This document shows, in pieces, positions 46,262-55,143 of a DNA stretch of 64,000 nt. Positions within the stretch are counted from its first letter, which is position 1. Each line of letters begins with the position of its first letter. The position numbers were made by a program, and so were the translations under genes. Location of the stretch: the NCBI RefSeq assembly GCF_014174475.1, contig NZ_JACJUD010000004.1:1-64000 (forward strand), written 5' to 3'. The stretch comes from Aquipseudomonas ullengensis (lineage in GTDB: Bacteria; Pseudomonadota; Gammaproteobacteria; Pseudomonadales; Pseudomonadaceae). Below the pieces are notes generated by a model. That model worked only from the letters and a program-made list of their open reading frames with translations, was not told where the DNA came from and made no database searches.

Positions 46262-46310
46262 CGCGGGCTCTGGGGATTGGGCGTCCAATATCCCCAGCGC
46301 AGCCCTGGGA

Positions 46311-46652
46311 CTAGCGCTGGGATTCGAAGTCGAGCAGTTTGCCGGCAACTCGCTGGCTGTCTACCTGATAGCTGCCATCGGCGATGGCTTGCTTCAGTTT
46401 GGCAACGCGTTCCTTGTCCACGGTGGGCAGGTCGCGCAGCTTGTCGCTGGCTTTTTGCAATTGCTGCGCATCATGGCTGAGCTGCACGGAGTCACCAGGT
46501 TTGCTGGTGCCAGCCTGCTCGCTGGTAGCCTGCGCGGCAGGCGGCTGAGTGCCGCTGACTGCTTCATTGCGGCTACTGGACTGGGTATTGCCCGCTCGGC
46601 CGCTGTTGGCGGTGGAGGCGGCATTATTCAGCCGGTTGAAGTCGATGACCAT
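46311..46652 (-). CDS. flgM: Anti-sigma-28 factor FlgM
   Basis: This 113-residue protein has a disordered N-terminal half rich in Ser, Ala and Gln. The C-terminal FlgM core (about residues 55-110) contains [19 protein letters not shown] and the conserved [18 protein letters not shown]. It binds FliA (sigma-28) until exported through the finished hook. A sigma-28 promoter precedes it, giving the expected negative feedback loop. The flgM and flgN genes lie 49 bp apart and are probably one transcript. Confidence 0.93.
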   Translation of the reverse strand: MVIDFNRLNNAASTANSGRAGNTQSSSRNEAVSGTQPPAAQATSEQAGTSKPGDSVQLSHDAQQLQKASDKLRDLPTVDKERVAKLKQAIADGSYQVDSQRVAGKLLDFESQR

Positions 46653-46690
46653 GGTGCAAACCTCTGACGGTATCTGGACGCTTGACTAGC

Positions 46691-46717
46691 TTGTCGGCCG
46701 TATCCGCCGGAACTTTA
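46691..46717 (-). promoter_or_regulatory. Sigma-28 (FliA) promoter of flgMN
   Basis: On the minus strand TAAAGTTC, an 11-bp spacer and GCCGACAA match the consensus TAAAGTTT-N11-GCCGATAA in 14 of 16 positions, about 40 bp upstream of flgM. Confidence 0.8.
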
Positions 46718-46785
46718 GGGTAAAAAACTGAGCAATGCTTAACAGTGTAGGGAATCGCTAAACAACCACGCTACAAAATTCATGC

Positions 46786-47550
46786 CTACATTTCTACTTC
46801 TACCTGGCCAGGGCCTGCAATTCTGGCTTTGATCACCCGCTGCGAGCTCAGGTTGCGCACACTGATTTGCTGCCCGAGCGTCCCGCCAGACAAGGCCTCG
46901 CCAGGCATACGCACATTGATACCGCCGCTGCGGGCGCTGATTACCACCTGGTCGCCACGCTTGATACTTTCAGCCAACTCGAGCAGCGCTGGGGTCAGCG
47001 CCTGGCCGGTGCGTACGGGGCGCGTCATTTTTCTGCCGACAACCAGTTCTGTGCTGGTCAGATAACCTCGGGTCAGCGTGCCAATGTCCTGTTCAGCCAA
47101 GGCAACAGTGTCTGGGCCAAGCAAATCGCCGCGATTAAGCGGCCGAGTGGCGACGACCACCGGACTGAACAGGCGAACCTGTGCTGGGACGAAAATAGTC
47201 CAAGGCGTGCTGCCTTCACAACTGACCCGTACCGTAACCCGTCCAACAGGCTGCGCAGGGCTTTCCAGGGCCTGCGTCAAATCGCTGTCGCAAGCGGCAA
47301 GGCGTAACCGCGGGTCGAGTGGGTTAACGCTTATTTCATAGCGAGCCTGGATTTCGCTACGCTCTAAATAGTCTTCGACACTGAACTCAAGAAAGCCTTC
47401 GGTTGCGCCGATAAGCTCCTCAGGCATGACCAGTGCTGCTGCTTGCAGTGGGTTGTAGCCGAGCAGGCACAAAGCAGGTAAAACACCGAAAGAGAAGCGG
47501 CGTTTTGCCATCATGTGCCGGAAAAGTGTCGTCATAACGTTCATGAACAC
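46786..47550 (-). CDS. flgA: Flagellar P-ring assembly chaperone FlgA
   Basis: A 254-residue periplasmic chaperone for P-ring (FlgI) assembly. A signal peptide (about residues 14-38 of this reading) precedes a SAF-type C-terminal domain: ATRPLNRGDLLGPDTV (about 133-148), RPVRTGQALTPALL (about 177-190), and the end GPGQVEVEM. Several in-frame ATGs (codons 1, 3, 6, 13 and 14) lie at the start without a clear ribosome-binding site, so the exact start is uncertain. It is divergent from cheV and upstream of flgM on the same strand. Confidence 0.9.
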   Translation of the reverse strand: MFMNVMTTLFRHMMAKRRFSFGVLPALCLLGYNPLQAAALVMPEELIGATEGFLEFSVEDYLERSEIQARYEISVNPLDPRLRLAACDSDLTQALESPAQPVGRVTVRVSCEGSTPWTIFVPAQVRLFSPVVVATRPLNRGDLLGPDTVALAEQDIGTLTRGYLTSTELVVGRKMTRPVRTGQALTPALLELAESIKRGDQVVISARSGGINVRMPGEALSGGTLGQQISVRNLSSQRVIKARIAGPGQVEVEM

Positions 47551-47624
47551 TACAAAGCAAGCCTCGTGCCGCCTGCTACGCTAAGGCCAAGCACGTGACG
47601 ACTTGCATAAGAAGGAGTCTGGGC

Positions 47625-48557
47625 ATGGCCGGAGTATTGGACTCGGTTAACCAGCGTACCCAATTGGTTGGGCAGAACCGCCTGGAGTTGCTGTTGTTCC
47701 GTCTCGACGGCAAGCAGCTTTATGGGATCAACGTGTTCAAGGTGAAGGAGGTGCTGCAATGCCCCAAACTCACCATCATGCCCAAGTCCAGCCCGGTAGT
47801 GCGCGGCGTAGCCAACATCCGCGGTGGCACCATTCCGATCCTCGATCTGGCGCTCGCCACCGGGCGTACAGGTTTGAACGATCTGCAAAACAGCTTCGTC
47901 ATCATCACTGAATACAACACCAAGGTTCAGGGCTTTCTGGTGCGCTCGGTCGAGCGCATCGTCAACATGAACTGGGAAGAAATTCATCCACCACCCAAGG
48001 GCACCGGCCGCGATCATTACCTGACCGCGGTTACCCGGCTGGATCAGCAACTGGTGGAAATCATCGACGTCGAGAAAATCCTCGCCGAGGTGGCGCCTAT
48101 GTCGGAAGCGATTTCCGAGGGCGTGGTGGACGTCGAGACACAGGCCAAGGCGGTTTCCAAGAAGGTCCTGATCTGTGACGACTCGTCGGTGGCGCGCAAG
48201 CAGGTAACGCGTTGCCTGGAAAGCGTCGGGGTCGAAGTGGTGTCGCTCAACGACGGTCGCCAGGCCTACGACTATCTGCACAAGATGGTCGAAGAAGGAC
48301 GGCGTCCGGAGGAAGAGTTCCTGATGCTGATCTCCGATATCGAAATGCCGGAGATGGATGGTTACACCCTGACGGCGGAGATTCGCTCCGATCCAAGGAT
48401 GCAGAAGCTGCATGTGATTCTGCATACTTCACTGTCCGGCGTATTCAACCAGGCGATGGTGAAGAAGGTTGGTGCGGATGATTTCCTGGCGAAATTCCGT
48501 CCCGACGATCTGGCTTCCCGCGTGGTCGAGCGTATCCGGGTTTCAGATGGGGGCTGA
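47625..48557 (+). CDS. cheV: Chemotaxis coupling protein CheV
   Basis: A 310-residue protein with an N-terminal CheW-like domain (about residues 15-155; LFRLDGKQLYGINVFKVKEV) and a C-terminal CheY-like receiver (about 175-300; LICDDSSVARKQ, ISDIEMPEMDGYTL with the phospho-acceptor Asp, LHTSL, and a lysine in KVGADDFLAKF). It links chemoreceptors to CheA and probably aids adaptation. AAGGAG lies 9 nt before the ATG. It is followed by cheR 44 bp later. Confidence 0.94.
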   Translation: MAGVLDSVNQRTQLVGQNRLELLLFRLDGKQLYGINVFKVKEVLQCPKLTIMPKSSPVVRGVANIRGGTIPILDLALATGRTGLNDLQNSFVIITEYNTKVQGFLVRSVERIVNMNWEEIHPPPKGTGRDHYLTAVTRLDQQLVEIIDVEKILAEVAPMSEAISEGVVDVETQAKAVSKKVLICDDSSVARKQVTRCLESVGVEVVSLNDGRQAYDYLHKMVEEGRRPEEEFLMLISDIEMPEMDGYTLTAEIRSDPRMQKLHVILHTSLSGVFNQAMVKKVGADDFLAKFRPDDLASRVVERIRVSDGG

Positions 48558-48601
48558 GGGCCTGGCCCTCTGTTGATTCTATGTTTGGTGAGGCGGCACT
48601 A

Positions 48602-49429
48602 GTGTCTTCAGGCAATTTGGATTTCGAGCAGTTCCGCGTCTTTCTGGAGAAGGCCTGCGGCATCCTGCTCGGCAGTAACAAGCAGTACCTGGTGTCTAGC
48701 CGTCTCAATAAGCTGATGGAACAGCAAGGGATCAAGACGCTCGGTGAGCTGGTGCAGAAGATGCAACTGCAACCGCGCGGCGGCCTGCGAGAGCAGGTGG
48801 TCGATGCGATGACCACCAACGAAACCCTGTGGTTTCGCGATACCTATCCGTTTGAAGTGATGAAGAATCGCGTGCTGCCGGAGATGATCAAGGCCAGCCC
48901 CAACCAGCGCTTGCGTATCTGGTCCGCGGCCTGCTCATCCGGGCAGGAGCCTTACTCGCTATCGATGACCATCGACGAGTTCGAAAAAACCAACCTGGGC
49001 CAGCTCAAGGCTGGTGTGCAGATCGTTGCCACTGATCTGTCGGGCTCGATGCTGACGACCTGCAAGTCCGGCGAGTACGACAGCCTGGCCATGGGGCGGG
49101 GGCTGTCCCAGGAGCGTTTGCAGCGTTACTTCGACCCTAAAGGGCCGGGGCGCTGGGCCGTCAAGGCGCCGATCAAGAGTCGCGTCGAGTTTCGTGCGAT
49201 CAACCTGCTGGAGAGTTATGCGGCGCTCGGCAAGTTCGACATCGTGTTTTGCCGCAACGTGCTCATCTACTTCTCGGCTGAAGTGAAGAAGGACATCCTC
49301 ACCCGCATCCATGCCACCCTGAAGCCTGGCGGTTACCTGTTTCTCGGTGCGTCCGAGGCGTTGAACGGGTTGCCTCATCTGTACCAGATGGTCCAGTGCA
49401 GCCCGGGGATCATCTATAAGGTGAAATGA
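48602..49429 (+). CDS. cheR: Chemoreceptor methyltransferase CheR
   Basis: This 275-residue protein has an N-terminal helical CheR domain (about residues 5-65) and a SAM-dependent methyltransferase domain (about 70-275). The latter carries TTNETLWFRD (about 71-80), WSAACSSGQEPYSL (about 107-120) and FCRNVLIYF (about 217-225). It methylates glutamates on chemoreceptors. GTG 48602 is preferred, because the product then begins SSGNLDFEQF like its relatives and GAGG lies upstream; an ATG seven codons earlier has no ribosome-binding site. A terminator follows. Confidence 0.93.
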   Translation: MSSGNLDFEQFRVFLEKACGILLGSNKQYLVSSRLNKLMEQQGIKTLGELVQKMQLQPRGGLREQVVDAMTTNETLWFRDTYPFEVMKNRVLPEMIKASPNQRLRIWSAACSSGQEPYSLSMTIDEFEKTNLGQLKAGVQIVATDLSGSMLTTCKSGEYDSLAMGRGLSQERLQRYFDPKGPGRWAVKAPIKSRVEFRAINLLESYAALGKFDIVFCRNVLIYFSAEVKKDILTRIHATLKPGGYLFLGASEALNGLPHLYQMVQCSPGIIYKVK

Positions 49430-49450
49430 ACCGCAGCGCTGGTAAGTGAA

Positions 49451-49476
49451 CGGGAGGCCAATGGCCTCCCGTTTTT
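49451..49476 (+). terminator. Terminator after cheR
   Basis: CGGGAGGCC-AAT-GGCCTCCCG followed by TTTTTG, 21 bp beyond cheR. It isolates cheVR from the flgB operon. Confidence 0.93.
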
Positions 49477-49607
49477 GTTTGTGGCGGCAAAACAGGCTGT
49501 CGGGCATTGCCGCTTGCCTTGCCTGATAGCGGAAAAGCTTTGCCGCTTGCCGCTTTTTGATTGGCTAATAAATAAGTAAGTAATTGATCTATAAGTAAAA
49601 AATAAAT

Positions 49608-49623
49608 TGGCACAGCCTTTGCT
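49608..49623 (+). promoter_or_regulatory. Sigma-54 promoter of flgBCDE
   Basis: TGGCACAGCCTTTGCT is a full match to the -24/-12 consensus, in very AT-rich sequence, 50 bp before flgB. In Pseudomonas these operons are activated by FleR or FleQ with RpoN. Confidence 0.9.
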
Positions 49624-49673
49624 AAATATCTGGTACGCACCACCAGATCGCCCAACGGCAAAGGTTCAAGGTC

Positions 49674-50081
49674 ATGAGTATCAGCTTCGAAAGCGCTCTC
49701 GGCATTCACGAAAAGGCTCTCAACTTCCGCGCCCAGCGCGCCGAAGTGCTGGCCAACAACATCGCCAACGCCGACACCCCGCATTACCAGGCCCGTGACC
49801 TTGACTTCGCCTCGGTGCTGGCGGAGCAGAACGAGAGGGCTCAGGGCAAGCAGATCAGCCTGAACCGGACCAGTAGCCAGCACATTCCGGCCGATGGCCT
49901 AGAGCTGGCTGATCCGGCGCTGCGCTTCCGTACGCCGTTCCACCCGTCCATCGACCAGAACACCGTCGACATGCAGCAGGAGCAGTCGAACTACACCGAG
50001 AACGCGGTGCAGTTCCAGGCCAGCTTCACCCTGCTCAACAGCAAATTCAAAGGGCTGGTCAGCGCCCTGCGCGGCGAATAA
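49674..50081 (+). CDS. flgB: Flagellar proximal rod protein FlgB
   Basis: A 135-residue rod protein beginning MSISFESALGIHEKALNFRA, with the rod/hook family motif ANNIANADTPHYQARDLDF (about residues 26-44) and a C-terminal helix. It is the first gene of the flgBCDE operon behind a sigma-54 promoter and builds the proximal rod in the periplasm after export by the flagellar type III system. Confidence 0.96.
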   Translation: MSISFESALGIHEKALNFRAQRAEVLANNIANADTPHYQARDLDFASVLAEQNERAQGKQISLNRTSSQHIPADGLELADPALRFRTPFHPSIDQNTVDMQQEQSNYTENAVQFQASFTLLNSKFKGLVSALRGE

Positions 50082-50095
50082 GGGGAGATTCAGTT

Positions 50096-50539
50096 ATGTC
50101 ACTTTCCAGTGTTTTCAATATCGCCGGTACCGGCATGAGCGCCCAGAGCACTCGCCTGAACACCATCTCCAGCAACATCGCCAACGCCGAGACCGTGTCT
50201 TCCAGCATCGACCAGACCTACCGCGCCCGTCACCCGGTGTTCGCCACCGTGTTCGAGTCGAGCATGGACGGTGATCGCGGCTCGCTGTTCGCCGACCAGG
50301 ACGAGCCGGGCCGTGGCGTGCAGGTGCTGGGTGTGGTCGAGGACCAGAGCAGCCTGATGCCGCGCTACGAGCCGAACCATCCGGCGGCTGATGCGAAAGG
50401 TTACGTGTACTACCCGAACGTCAACGTGGTCGAGGAAATGGCTGACATGATCTCCGCCAGCCGCGCTTTCCAGACCAACGTTGAAATGATGAACACCGCC
50501 AAACAGATGATGCAGCGCGTCCTGACCCTGGGTCAGTAA
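50096..50539 (+). CDS. flgC: Flagellar proximal rod protein FlgC
   Basis: This 147-residue protein has the N-terminal rod motif LNTISSNIANAETV (about residues 20-33) and the C-terminal VNVVEEMADMISASRAFQTN (about 108-127), which pair as a helical coil in rod assembly. It lies 14 bp after flgB with GGGGAG before its ATG. Confidence 0.96.
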   Translation: MSLSSVFNIAGTGMSAQSTRLNTISSNIANAETVSSSIDQTYRARHPVFATVFESSMDGDRGSLFADQDEPGRGVQVLGVVEDQSSLMPRYEPNHPAADAKGYVYYPNVNVVEEMADMISASRAFQTNVEMMNTAKQMMQRVLTLGQ

Positions 50540-50559
50540 GTCGCAGGGAGGAGTAAGGG

Positions 50560-51240
50560 ATGAGCAGTGTAAGTGGCGTCGGTTCTTCGGCACTTGATCA
50601 ATACCAGATCAACAACGACAGCAGCGGTACGGCGAGCAACGAGCTGGGCAAGAACCAGTTCCTGGAGCTGCTGGTGGCTCAGTTGAACAACCAGAACCCG
50701 CTGGAGCCGCAGGCCAACGGTGAGTTCATCGCCCAGCTTGCGCAGTTCAGCCAGGTAGAGGGCATCGAGAAGCTCAACACCAGCATGGGTTCGCTGCTGA
50801 CGGGATACCAGTCTTCGCAGGCGCTGCAGGCTTCGTCGCTGGTGGGTCATACGGTGATTGTGCCGACCGACAAGGCCGTGGTGGATACCAGCGAAACCTT
50901 CAAGGGCAGCCTGGTGCTGCCGGTCACCAGCAGCAACGTGTACGTGAACATCTATGACAGCAAGGGCTCGGTGGTCAACCGGGTCAACCTCGGTGAGCAG
51001 GCTGCTGGCCAGGTCAGCTTCATGTGGGATGGCAAGGACTCCAGCGGCAACGTGATGACGCCGGGGACCTACAAGTTCGAGGCGCAAGCCACCTATGCAG
51101 ATGGCACCAAAGGGCTTTACACGCTGCTACCGGCCAACGTCGACAGCGTCACCCTGGGCCAGAACGGCAGCGAGATGCAGCTCAATCTCGCCGGCCTCGG
51201 CAGCGTCTCGCTGTCGCAAGTACAAATGATCGGTCAATAA
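50560..51240 (+). CDS. flgD: Flagellar hook cap/assembly protein FlgD
   Basis: A 226-residue scaffold that caps the growing hook and is absent from the finished organelle. The conserved N-terminal region ELGKNQFLELLVAQLNNQNP (about residues 27-46) is followed by FlgD Ig and Tudor-like domains, including MWDGKDSSGNVMTPGTYKF (about 155-173). It is in the flgBCDE operon, between the rod genes and the hook gene. Confidence 0.95.
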   Translation: MSSVSGVGSSALDQYQINNDSSGTASNELGKNQFLELLVAQLNNQNPLEPQANGEFIAQLAQFSQVEGIEKLNTSMGSLLTGYQSSQALQASSLVGHTVIVPTDKAVVDTSETFKGSLVLPVTSSNVYVNIYDSKGSVVNRVNLGEQAAGQVSFMWDGKDSSGNVMTPGTYKFEAQATYADGTKGLYTLLPANVDSVTLGQNGSEMQLNLAGLGSVSLSQVQMIGQ

Positions 51241-51284
51241 CTCACAGACTGTAAGCGCCGGCAGTAGCGGCAAAGGAGTATTCC

Positions 51285-52598
51285 ATGGCTTTCAACATCG
51301 GTCTGAGCGGTCTGCGAGCTGCCACCAGTGACCTCAACGTCACCGGCAACAACATCGCCAACGCCGGCACCGCAGGCTTCAAACAGTCGCGTGCCGAGTT
51401 TGCCGACGTGTATGCCGCGTCCGTACTGGGCTCGGGTTCCAACCCTCAGGGCAGCGGTGTGCTGCTGTCGGACGTCTCGCAGCTGTTCAACCAGGGCAAC
51501 ATCAACTACACGCAAAACGCGCTGGACCTGGCCATCAACGGCAACGGCTTCTTCGTCACCAGCAACAACGGCGAAGTCAGCTACACCCGCGCCGGTTACT
51601 TCGGTACCGACCGCGATGGCTTCATGGTCAACAACTTCGGCTACAAGCTGCAGGGTTATGCGGTGGATGACGCCGGTAACCTGCAGAACGGTGTGGTCAG
51701 TGACATCCAGATCCAGACGGCCAGCCAGTCGCCGCGTCCGACGGAAGAGATCACCCAGACCTTCAACCTGAACTCGACGAACACGGTGCCGACTACCACG
51801 CCGTTCGATCCGACCGATCCGACCTCGTACAACTCGTCGACCTCGACCAACATCTATGACTCGCAGGGCAACGCCCACGTGTTCACTCAGTATTTCGTCA
51901 AGACCGCGGCCAATACCTGGAACATGAACGTGTTGATCGATGGGCGTAACCCGGCGGACCCGAGCTTGACCACGCCCTATACCGCGAACGTGGGTTTCAC
52001 CACGGCCGGTCAGTTGGATCTGACGACCCTGAGTTCGCCTGAGCTGACGGTGAATGCCGATGGCACTATCACCATGCCTGCCGGTGCCTGGGTGCCAGCT
52101 GCATCGGATGGCGGGACGCCGCCCGTCTGGGCAGGCAATGGCGCTGATCCCGCCGCCGCCGGTGTAACCCTCGACCTGCGTTCGTCCACCCAGTTCTCCA
52201 GTGCCTTCGCGGTCAGCAGCATCAGCCAGGATGGTTACACCACCGGCGAGCTGTCGGGCCTGGAAATCGACGATACCGGGGTGATCTTTGCGCGCTACAC
52301 CAACGGCCAGTCCAAGGTGCAAGGGCAGATCGTGCTGGCCAACTTTGCCAACGTGCAGGGCCTGACCCCGGTCGGCAAGACCGCCTGGGTGCAGTCCTTC
52401 CAGTCCGGTGAGCCGGTGGTGGGAACCCCGCGCTCCGGTACGCTCGGTGCGTTGCAGGCCGGCGCCCTGGAGGACTCCAACGTCGAGTTGTCTGATCAGT
52501 TGGTGAACCTGATCGTGGCTCAGCGTAACTACCAGGCCAACGCCAAGACCATCGAGACCGAAAGCGCGATCACTCAGACCATCATCAACCTGCGGTAA
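51285..52598 (+). CDS. flgE: Flagellar hook protein FlgE
   Basis: This 437-residue hook subunit has the N-terminal MAFNIGLSGLRAATSDLNVT, the NNIANAGTAGFKQSRAEF motif (about residues 22-39), hypervariable middle domains, and the C-terminal D0 helix LVNLIVAQRNYQANAKTIET (about 408-427). Length is typical of Pseudomonas. It is the last gene of the flgBCDE operon, with two hairpins after it. Confidence 0.95.
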   Translation: MAFNIGLSGLRAATSDLNVTGNNIANAGTAGFKQSRAEFADVYAASVLGSGSNPQGSGVLLSDVSQLFNQGNINYTQNALDLAINGNGFFVTSNNGEVSYTRAGYFGTDRDGFMVNNFGYKLQGYAVDDAGNLQNGVVSDIQIQTASQSPRPTEEITQTFNLNSTNTVPTTTPFDPTDPTSYNSSTSTNIYDSQGNAHVFTQYFVKTAANTWNMNVLIDGRNPADPSLTTPYTANVGFTTAGQLDLTTLSSPELTVNADGTITMPAGAWVPAASDGGTPPVWAGNGADPAAAGVTLDLRSSTQFSSAFAVSSISQDGYTTGELSGLEIDDTGVIFARYTNGQSKVQGQIVLANFANVQGLTPVGKTAWVQSFQSGEPVVGTPRSGTLGALQAGALEDSNVELSDQLVNLIVAQRNYQANAKTIETESAITQTIINLR

Positions 52599-52610
52599 CG
52601 CCAGGGGAGG

Positions 52611-52680
52611 GGCCTTGCCGCAGGCGGCAAGGCCTCGCCGTCTTCGCATTTTCAAGGCTCCTTCGGGAGCCTTTTGTTTT
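52611..52680 (+). terminator. Two hairpins ending the flgBCDE operon
   Basis: GGCCTTGCCGC-AG-GCGGCAAGGCC (52611-52634) is an 11-bp perfect palindrome. AAGGCTCC-TTC-GGGAGCCTT followed by TTGTTTT (52654-52680) is a standard Rho-independent terminator. Confidence 0.9.
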
Positions 52681-52725
52681 ATTTAAATCCTTTAAAATCA
52701 GTATCTTGTAATTATTTTTCGAGTC

Positions 52726-52741
52726 TGGCACGGGCTTTGCT
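52726..52741 (+). promoter_or_regulatory. Sigma-54 promoter of flgFGHIJK
   Basis: TGGCACGGGCTTTGCT fully matches the -24/-12 consensus and lies 55 bp upstream of flgF, just past the flgE terminator. Confidence 0.9.
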
Positions 52742-52796
52742 GAATAGCCTGTAACAGAGCAGCGAGCGGCAATCGCCGCCCACCTCGGAGAAGACA

Positions 52797-53540
52797 ATGG
52801 ACAAGATGCTGTACGTATCCATGACTGGCGCCAGCCAGAACACCATGGCTCAACGTGCCCACGCCAACAACCTGGCGAACATTTCCACCAGCGGCTTTCG
52901 CCGTGACTTCGAGCAGGCGCGTTCGATGCCGGTGTTCGGCGACAGCTATCCGGCCCGCGTCTACGCGATGAGCGAACGTCCGGGTACGGACTTCACCCCG
53001 GGCTCGCTGCAGGAAACCGGTCGCGACATGGACATTGCCATCGATGGCCAGGGCTGGGTTGCCGTGCAGTCGGCTGACGGCAGCGAGGCTTATGTGCGTA
53101 CCGCCAGCCTGCAGATCGATTCGCTGGGCCAGCTGCGCACCGGCAACGGTTTGCCGGTTCTCGGCAATGGCGGACCGATTGCCATCCCGCCAGAGCAGAA
53201 AGTGGAGATCGGCCAGGACGGCACTATCAGCATCCGCGCCCTTGGCGAGTCGCCGAGCACGATGGCTGAAGTCGACCGGATCAAGATGGTCAACCCCGAT
53301 CCCAAGACCATGGAGAAGGGCCTCGACGGCATGATCCGGGTCAAGGATGCCACCGGCCCGGCCCAGGCGGATGCCAACGTACGCCTGACCTCCGGCTTCA
53401 TCGAGGCGAGCAACGTGAATGCCGTGGAGGAGATGACCGCGATCCTCTCGCTGTCCCGCCAGTTCGAACTGCACGTGAAGATGATGCGGACCGCCGAAGA
53501 CGACGCGGCGGCCATGGCACGCGTCATGCAACTCAGCTAA
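52797..53540 (+). CDS. flgF: Flagellar proximal rod protein FlgF
   Basis: A 247-residue rod protein with the N-terminal motif RAHANNLANISTSGFRRDFE (about residues 18-37) and the C-terminal SNVNAVEEMTAILSLSRQFE (about 204-223). Between them is GRDMDIAIDGQGWVAVQ, typical of FlgF/FlgG. First gene of the second rod/ring operon. The RBS is CGGAG before the ATG. Confidence 0.95.
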   Translation: MDKMLYVSMTGASQNTMAQRAHANNLANISTSGFRRDFEQARSMPVFGDSYPARVYAMSERPGTDFTPGSLQETGRDMDIAIDGQGWVAVQSADGSEAYVRTASLQIDSLGQLRTGNGLPVLGNGGPIAIPPEQKVEIGQDGTISIRALGESPSTMAEVDRIKMVNPDPKTMEKGLDGMIRVKDATGPAQADANVRLTSGFIEASNVNAVEEMTAILSLSRQFELHVKMMRTAEDDAAAMARVMQLS

Positions 53541-53586
53541 TTACCAGCGCGATGTGCCGTAAAACCGGCGCTCGAGGAGAAGAAAG

Positions 53587-54372
53587 ATGATTCCGGCTCT
53601 GTGGGTCAGTAAAACCGGTCTGTCCGCCCAGGACATGAACCTGACCACTATTTCCAACAACCTGGCGAACGTATCGACCACCGGGTTCAAGCGCGATCGC
53701 GCTGAATTCGAGGATCTGCTGTACCAGATTCGTCGCCAGCCCGGCGGTCAGTCCAGCCAGGACAGCGAACTGCCCACCGGCCTGCAGCTGGGTACCGGTG
53801 TGCGCATTGCCGGCACGCAGAAGATCTTCACCCAGGGCAGCCTGCAGACTACCGAGCAGCCGCTGGACCTGGCCGTCAACGGTCGCGGCTTCTTCCAGAT
53901 CCTGCAGCCAGACGGCACCGTTTCCTACAGCCGTGACGGCAGCTTCCACCTGGACTCCGACGGCCAGATCGTCACCTCGCAAGGCTTTGCCCTGGAGCCG
54001 GCCATCGTCCTGCCCGCCGAGACCCAGACCTTTACCGTGGGCGAGGACGGCACCGTTTCCGTAACCGTGGCCGGCAACCCGGCCTCGCAGGTGATCGGCA
54101 ACATCCAGACCGCCGACTTCGTCAACCCGGCTGGCTTGCAGGCGATTGGCAACAACCAGTTCCTCGAAACCGCCGCCAGCGGCGCGCCGCAGGTGGGAAC
54201 GCCAGGTCTGACCGGCCTGGGCGTGGTGCTGCAGAACACCCTGGAAAACTCCAACGTCAGCGTGGTCGAGGAACTGGTGAACATGATCACCACCCAACGT
54301 GCCTACGAGATGAACTCCAAGGTCATCTCCACCGCCGACCAGATGCTGTCCTTTATTACCCAGAATCTTTAA
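53587..54372 (+). CDS. flgG: Flagellar distal rod protein FlgG
   Basis: This 261-residue distal rod subunit has TISNNLANVSTTGFKRDRAE (about residues 21-40), EQPLDLAVNGRGFFQIL (about 93-109) and the C-terminal NVSVVEELVNMITTQRAYEM (about 222-241). It carries the characteristic rod insert (LYQIRRQPGGQSSQ, about 45-58) that makes the rod stiff compared with the hook. Confidence 0.96.
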   Translation: MIPALWVSKTGLSAQDMNLTTISNNLANVSTTGFKRDRAEFEDLLYQIRRQPGGQSSQDSELPTGLQLGTGVRIAGTQKIFTQGSLQTTEQPLDLAVNGRGFFQILQPDGTVSYSRDGSFHLDSDGQIVTSQGFALEPAIVLPAETQTFTVGEDGTVSVTVAGNPASQVIGNIQTADFVNPAGLQAIGNNQFLETAASGAPQVGTPGLTGLGVVLQNTLENSNVSVVEELVNMITTQRAYEMNSKVISTADQMLSFITQNL

Positions 54373-54436
54373 TCCGCAGGCGCTGACCTAGGTCGGTGCC
54401 GGCATTGAGCAACACGAACGCCGTGAGGTAGTGGTT

Positions 54437-55132
54437 ATGAACCGGCTGATTATTCTTCTCCCCCTGCTGGGTAGCGTCGCCCTTAGTGGCTGCGTGACGC
54501 CCCCGCCGAAGCCGGATGACCCGTACTACGCGCCCGTGTTGCCACGCACTCCGCTGCCGGCCGCGCAGACCAACGGCTCGATCTACCAGGCCGGTTTCGA
54601 AACCAACCTGTACGACGACCGCAAGGCCTACCGGGTGGGCGACATCATCACCATCACCCTCAGCGAGAGGACCCAGGCGAGCAAGCAGTCCGGCTCGTCC
54701 ATGTCCAAGGACAGCACCACCAATATCGGCCTGACCTCGCTGTTTGGCGGTGGCGTGAGCACCAACAATCCGTTTTCCGATGGCAAACTCAGCCTGGACG
54801 CCGGTTACAGCGGCTCGCGCGACACTGAAGGCGACGCGGCGGCCGACCAGAGCAACAGCCTGAGCGGTTCGATCACCGTAACCGTGGCGGAAGTGCTGCC
54901 CAACGGCATTCTCTCTGTGCGCGGCGAGAAGTGGATGACCCTCAATACCGGCGACGAGCTGGTGCGCATTGCCGGCATGATCCGCGCCGATGACATTGCC
55001 ACCGACAACACCGTGGCCTCCACCCGTGTGGCCAATGCGCGCATCACCTACTCCGGCACGGGCGCCTTCGCCGATGCCAGCCAACCGGGCTGGTTCGATC
55101 GCTTCTTCGCCAGCCCGTTGTTCCCGTTCTGA
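54437..55132 (+). CDS. flgH: Flagellar L-ring lipoprotein FlgH
   Basis: This 231-residue outer-membrane lipoprotein has a lipobox LSGC (cysteine at about residue 19), [20 protein letters not shown] (about 53-72), and the C-terminal [18 protein letters not shown] region. It forms the L-ring around the rod. The start is the ATG at 54437 with GAGG upstream. Confidence 0.95.
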   Translation: MNRLIILLPLLGSVALSGCVTPPPKPDDPYYAPVLPRTPLPAAQTNGSIYQAGFETNLYDDRKAYRVGDIITITLSERTQASKQSGSSMSKDSTTNIGLTSLFGGGVSTNNPFSDGKLSLDAGYSGSRDTEGDAAADQSNSLSGSITVTVAEVLPNGILSVRGEKWMTLNTGDELVRIAGMIRADDIATDNTVASTRVANARITYSGTGAFADASQPGWFDRFFASPLFPF

Positions 55133-55143
55133 GTAGCCTGATC

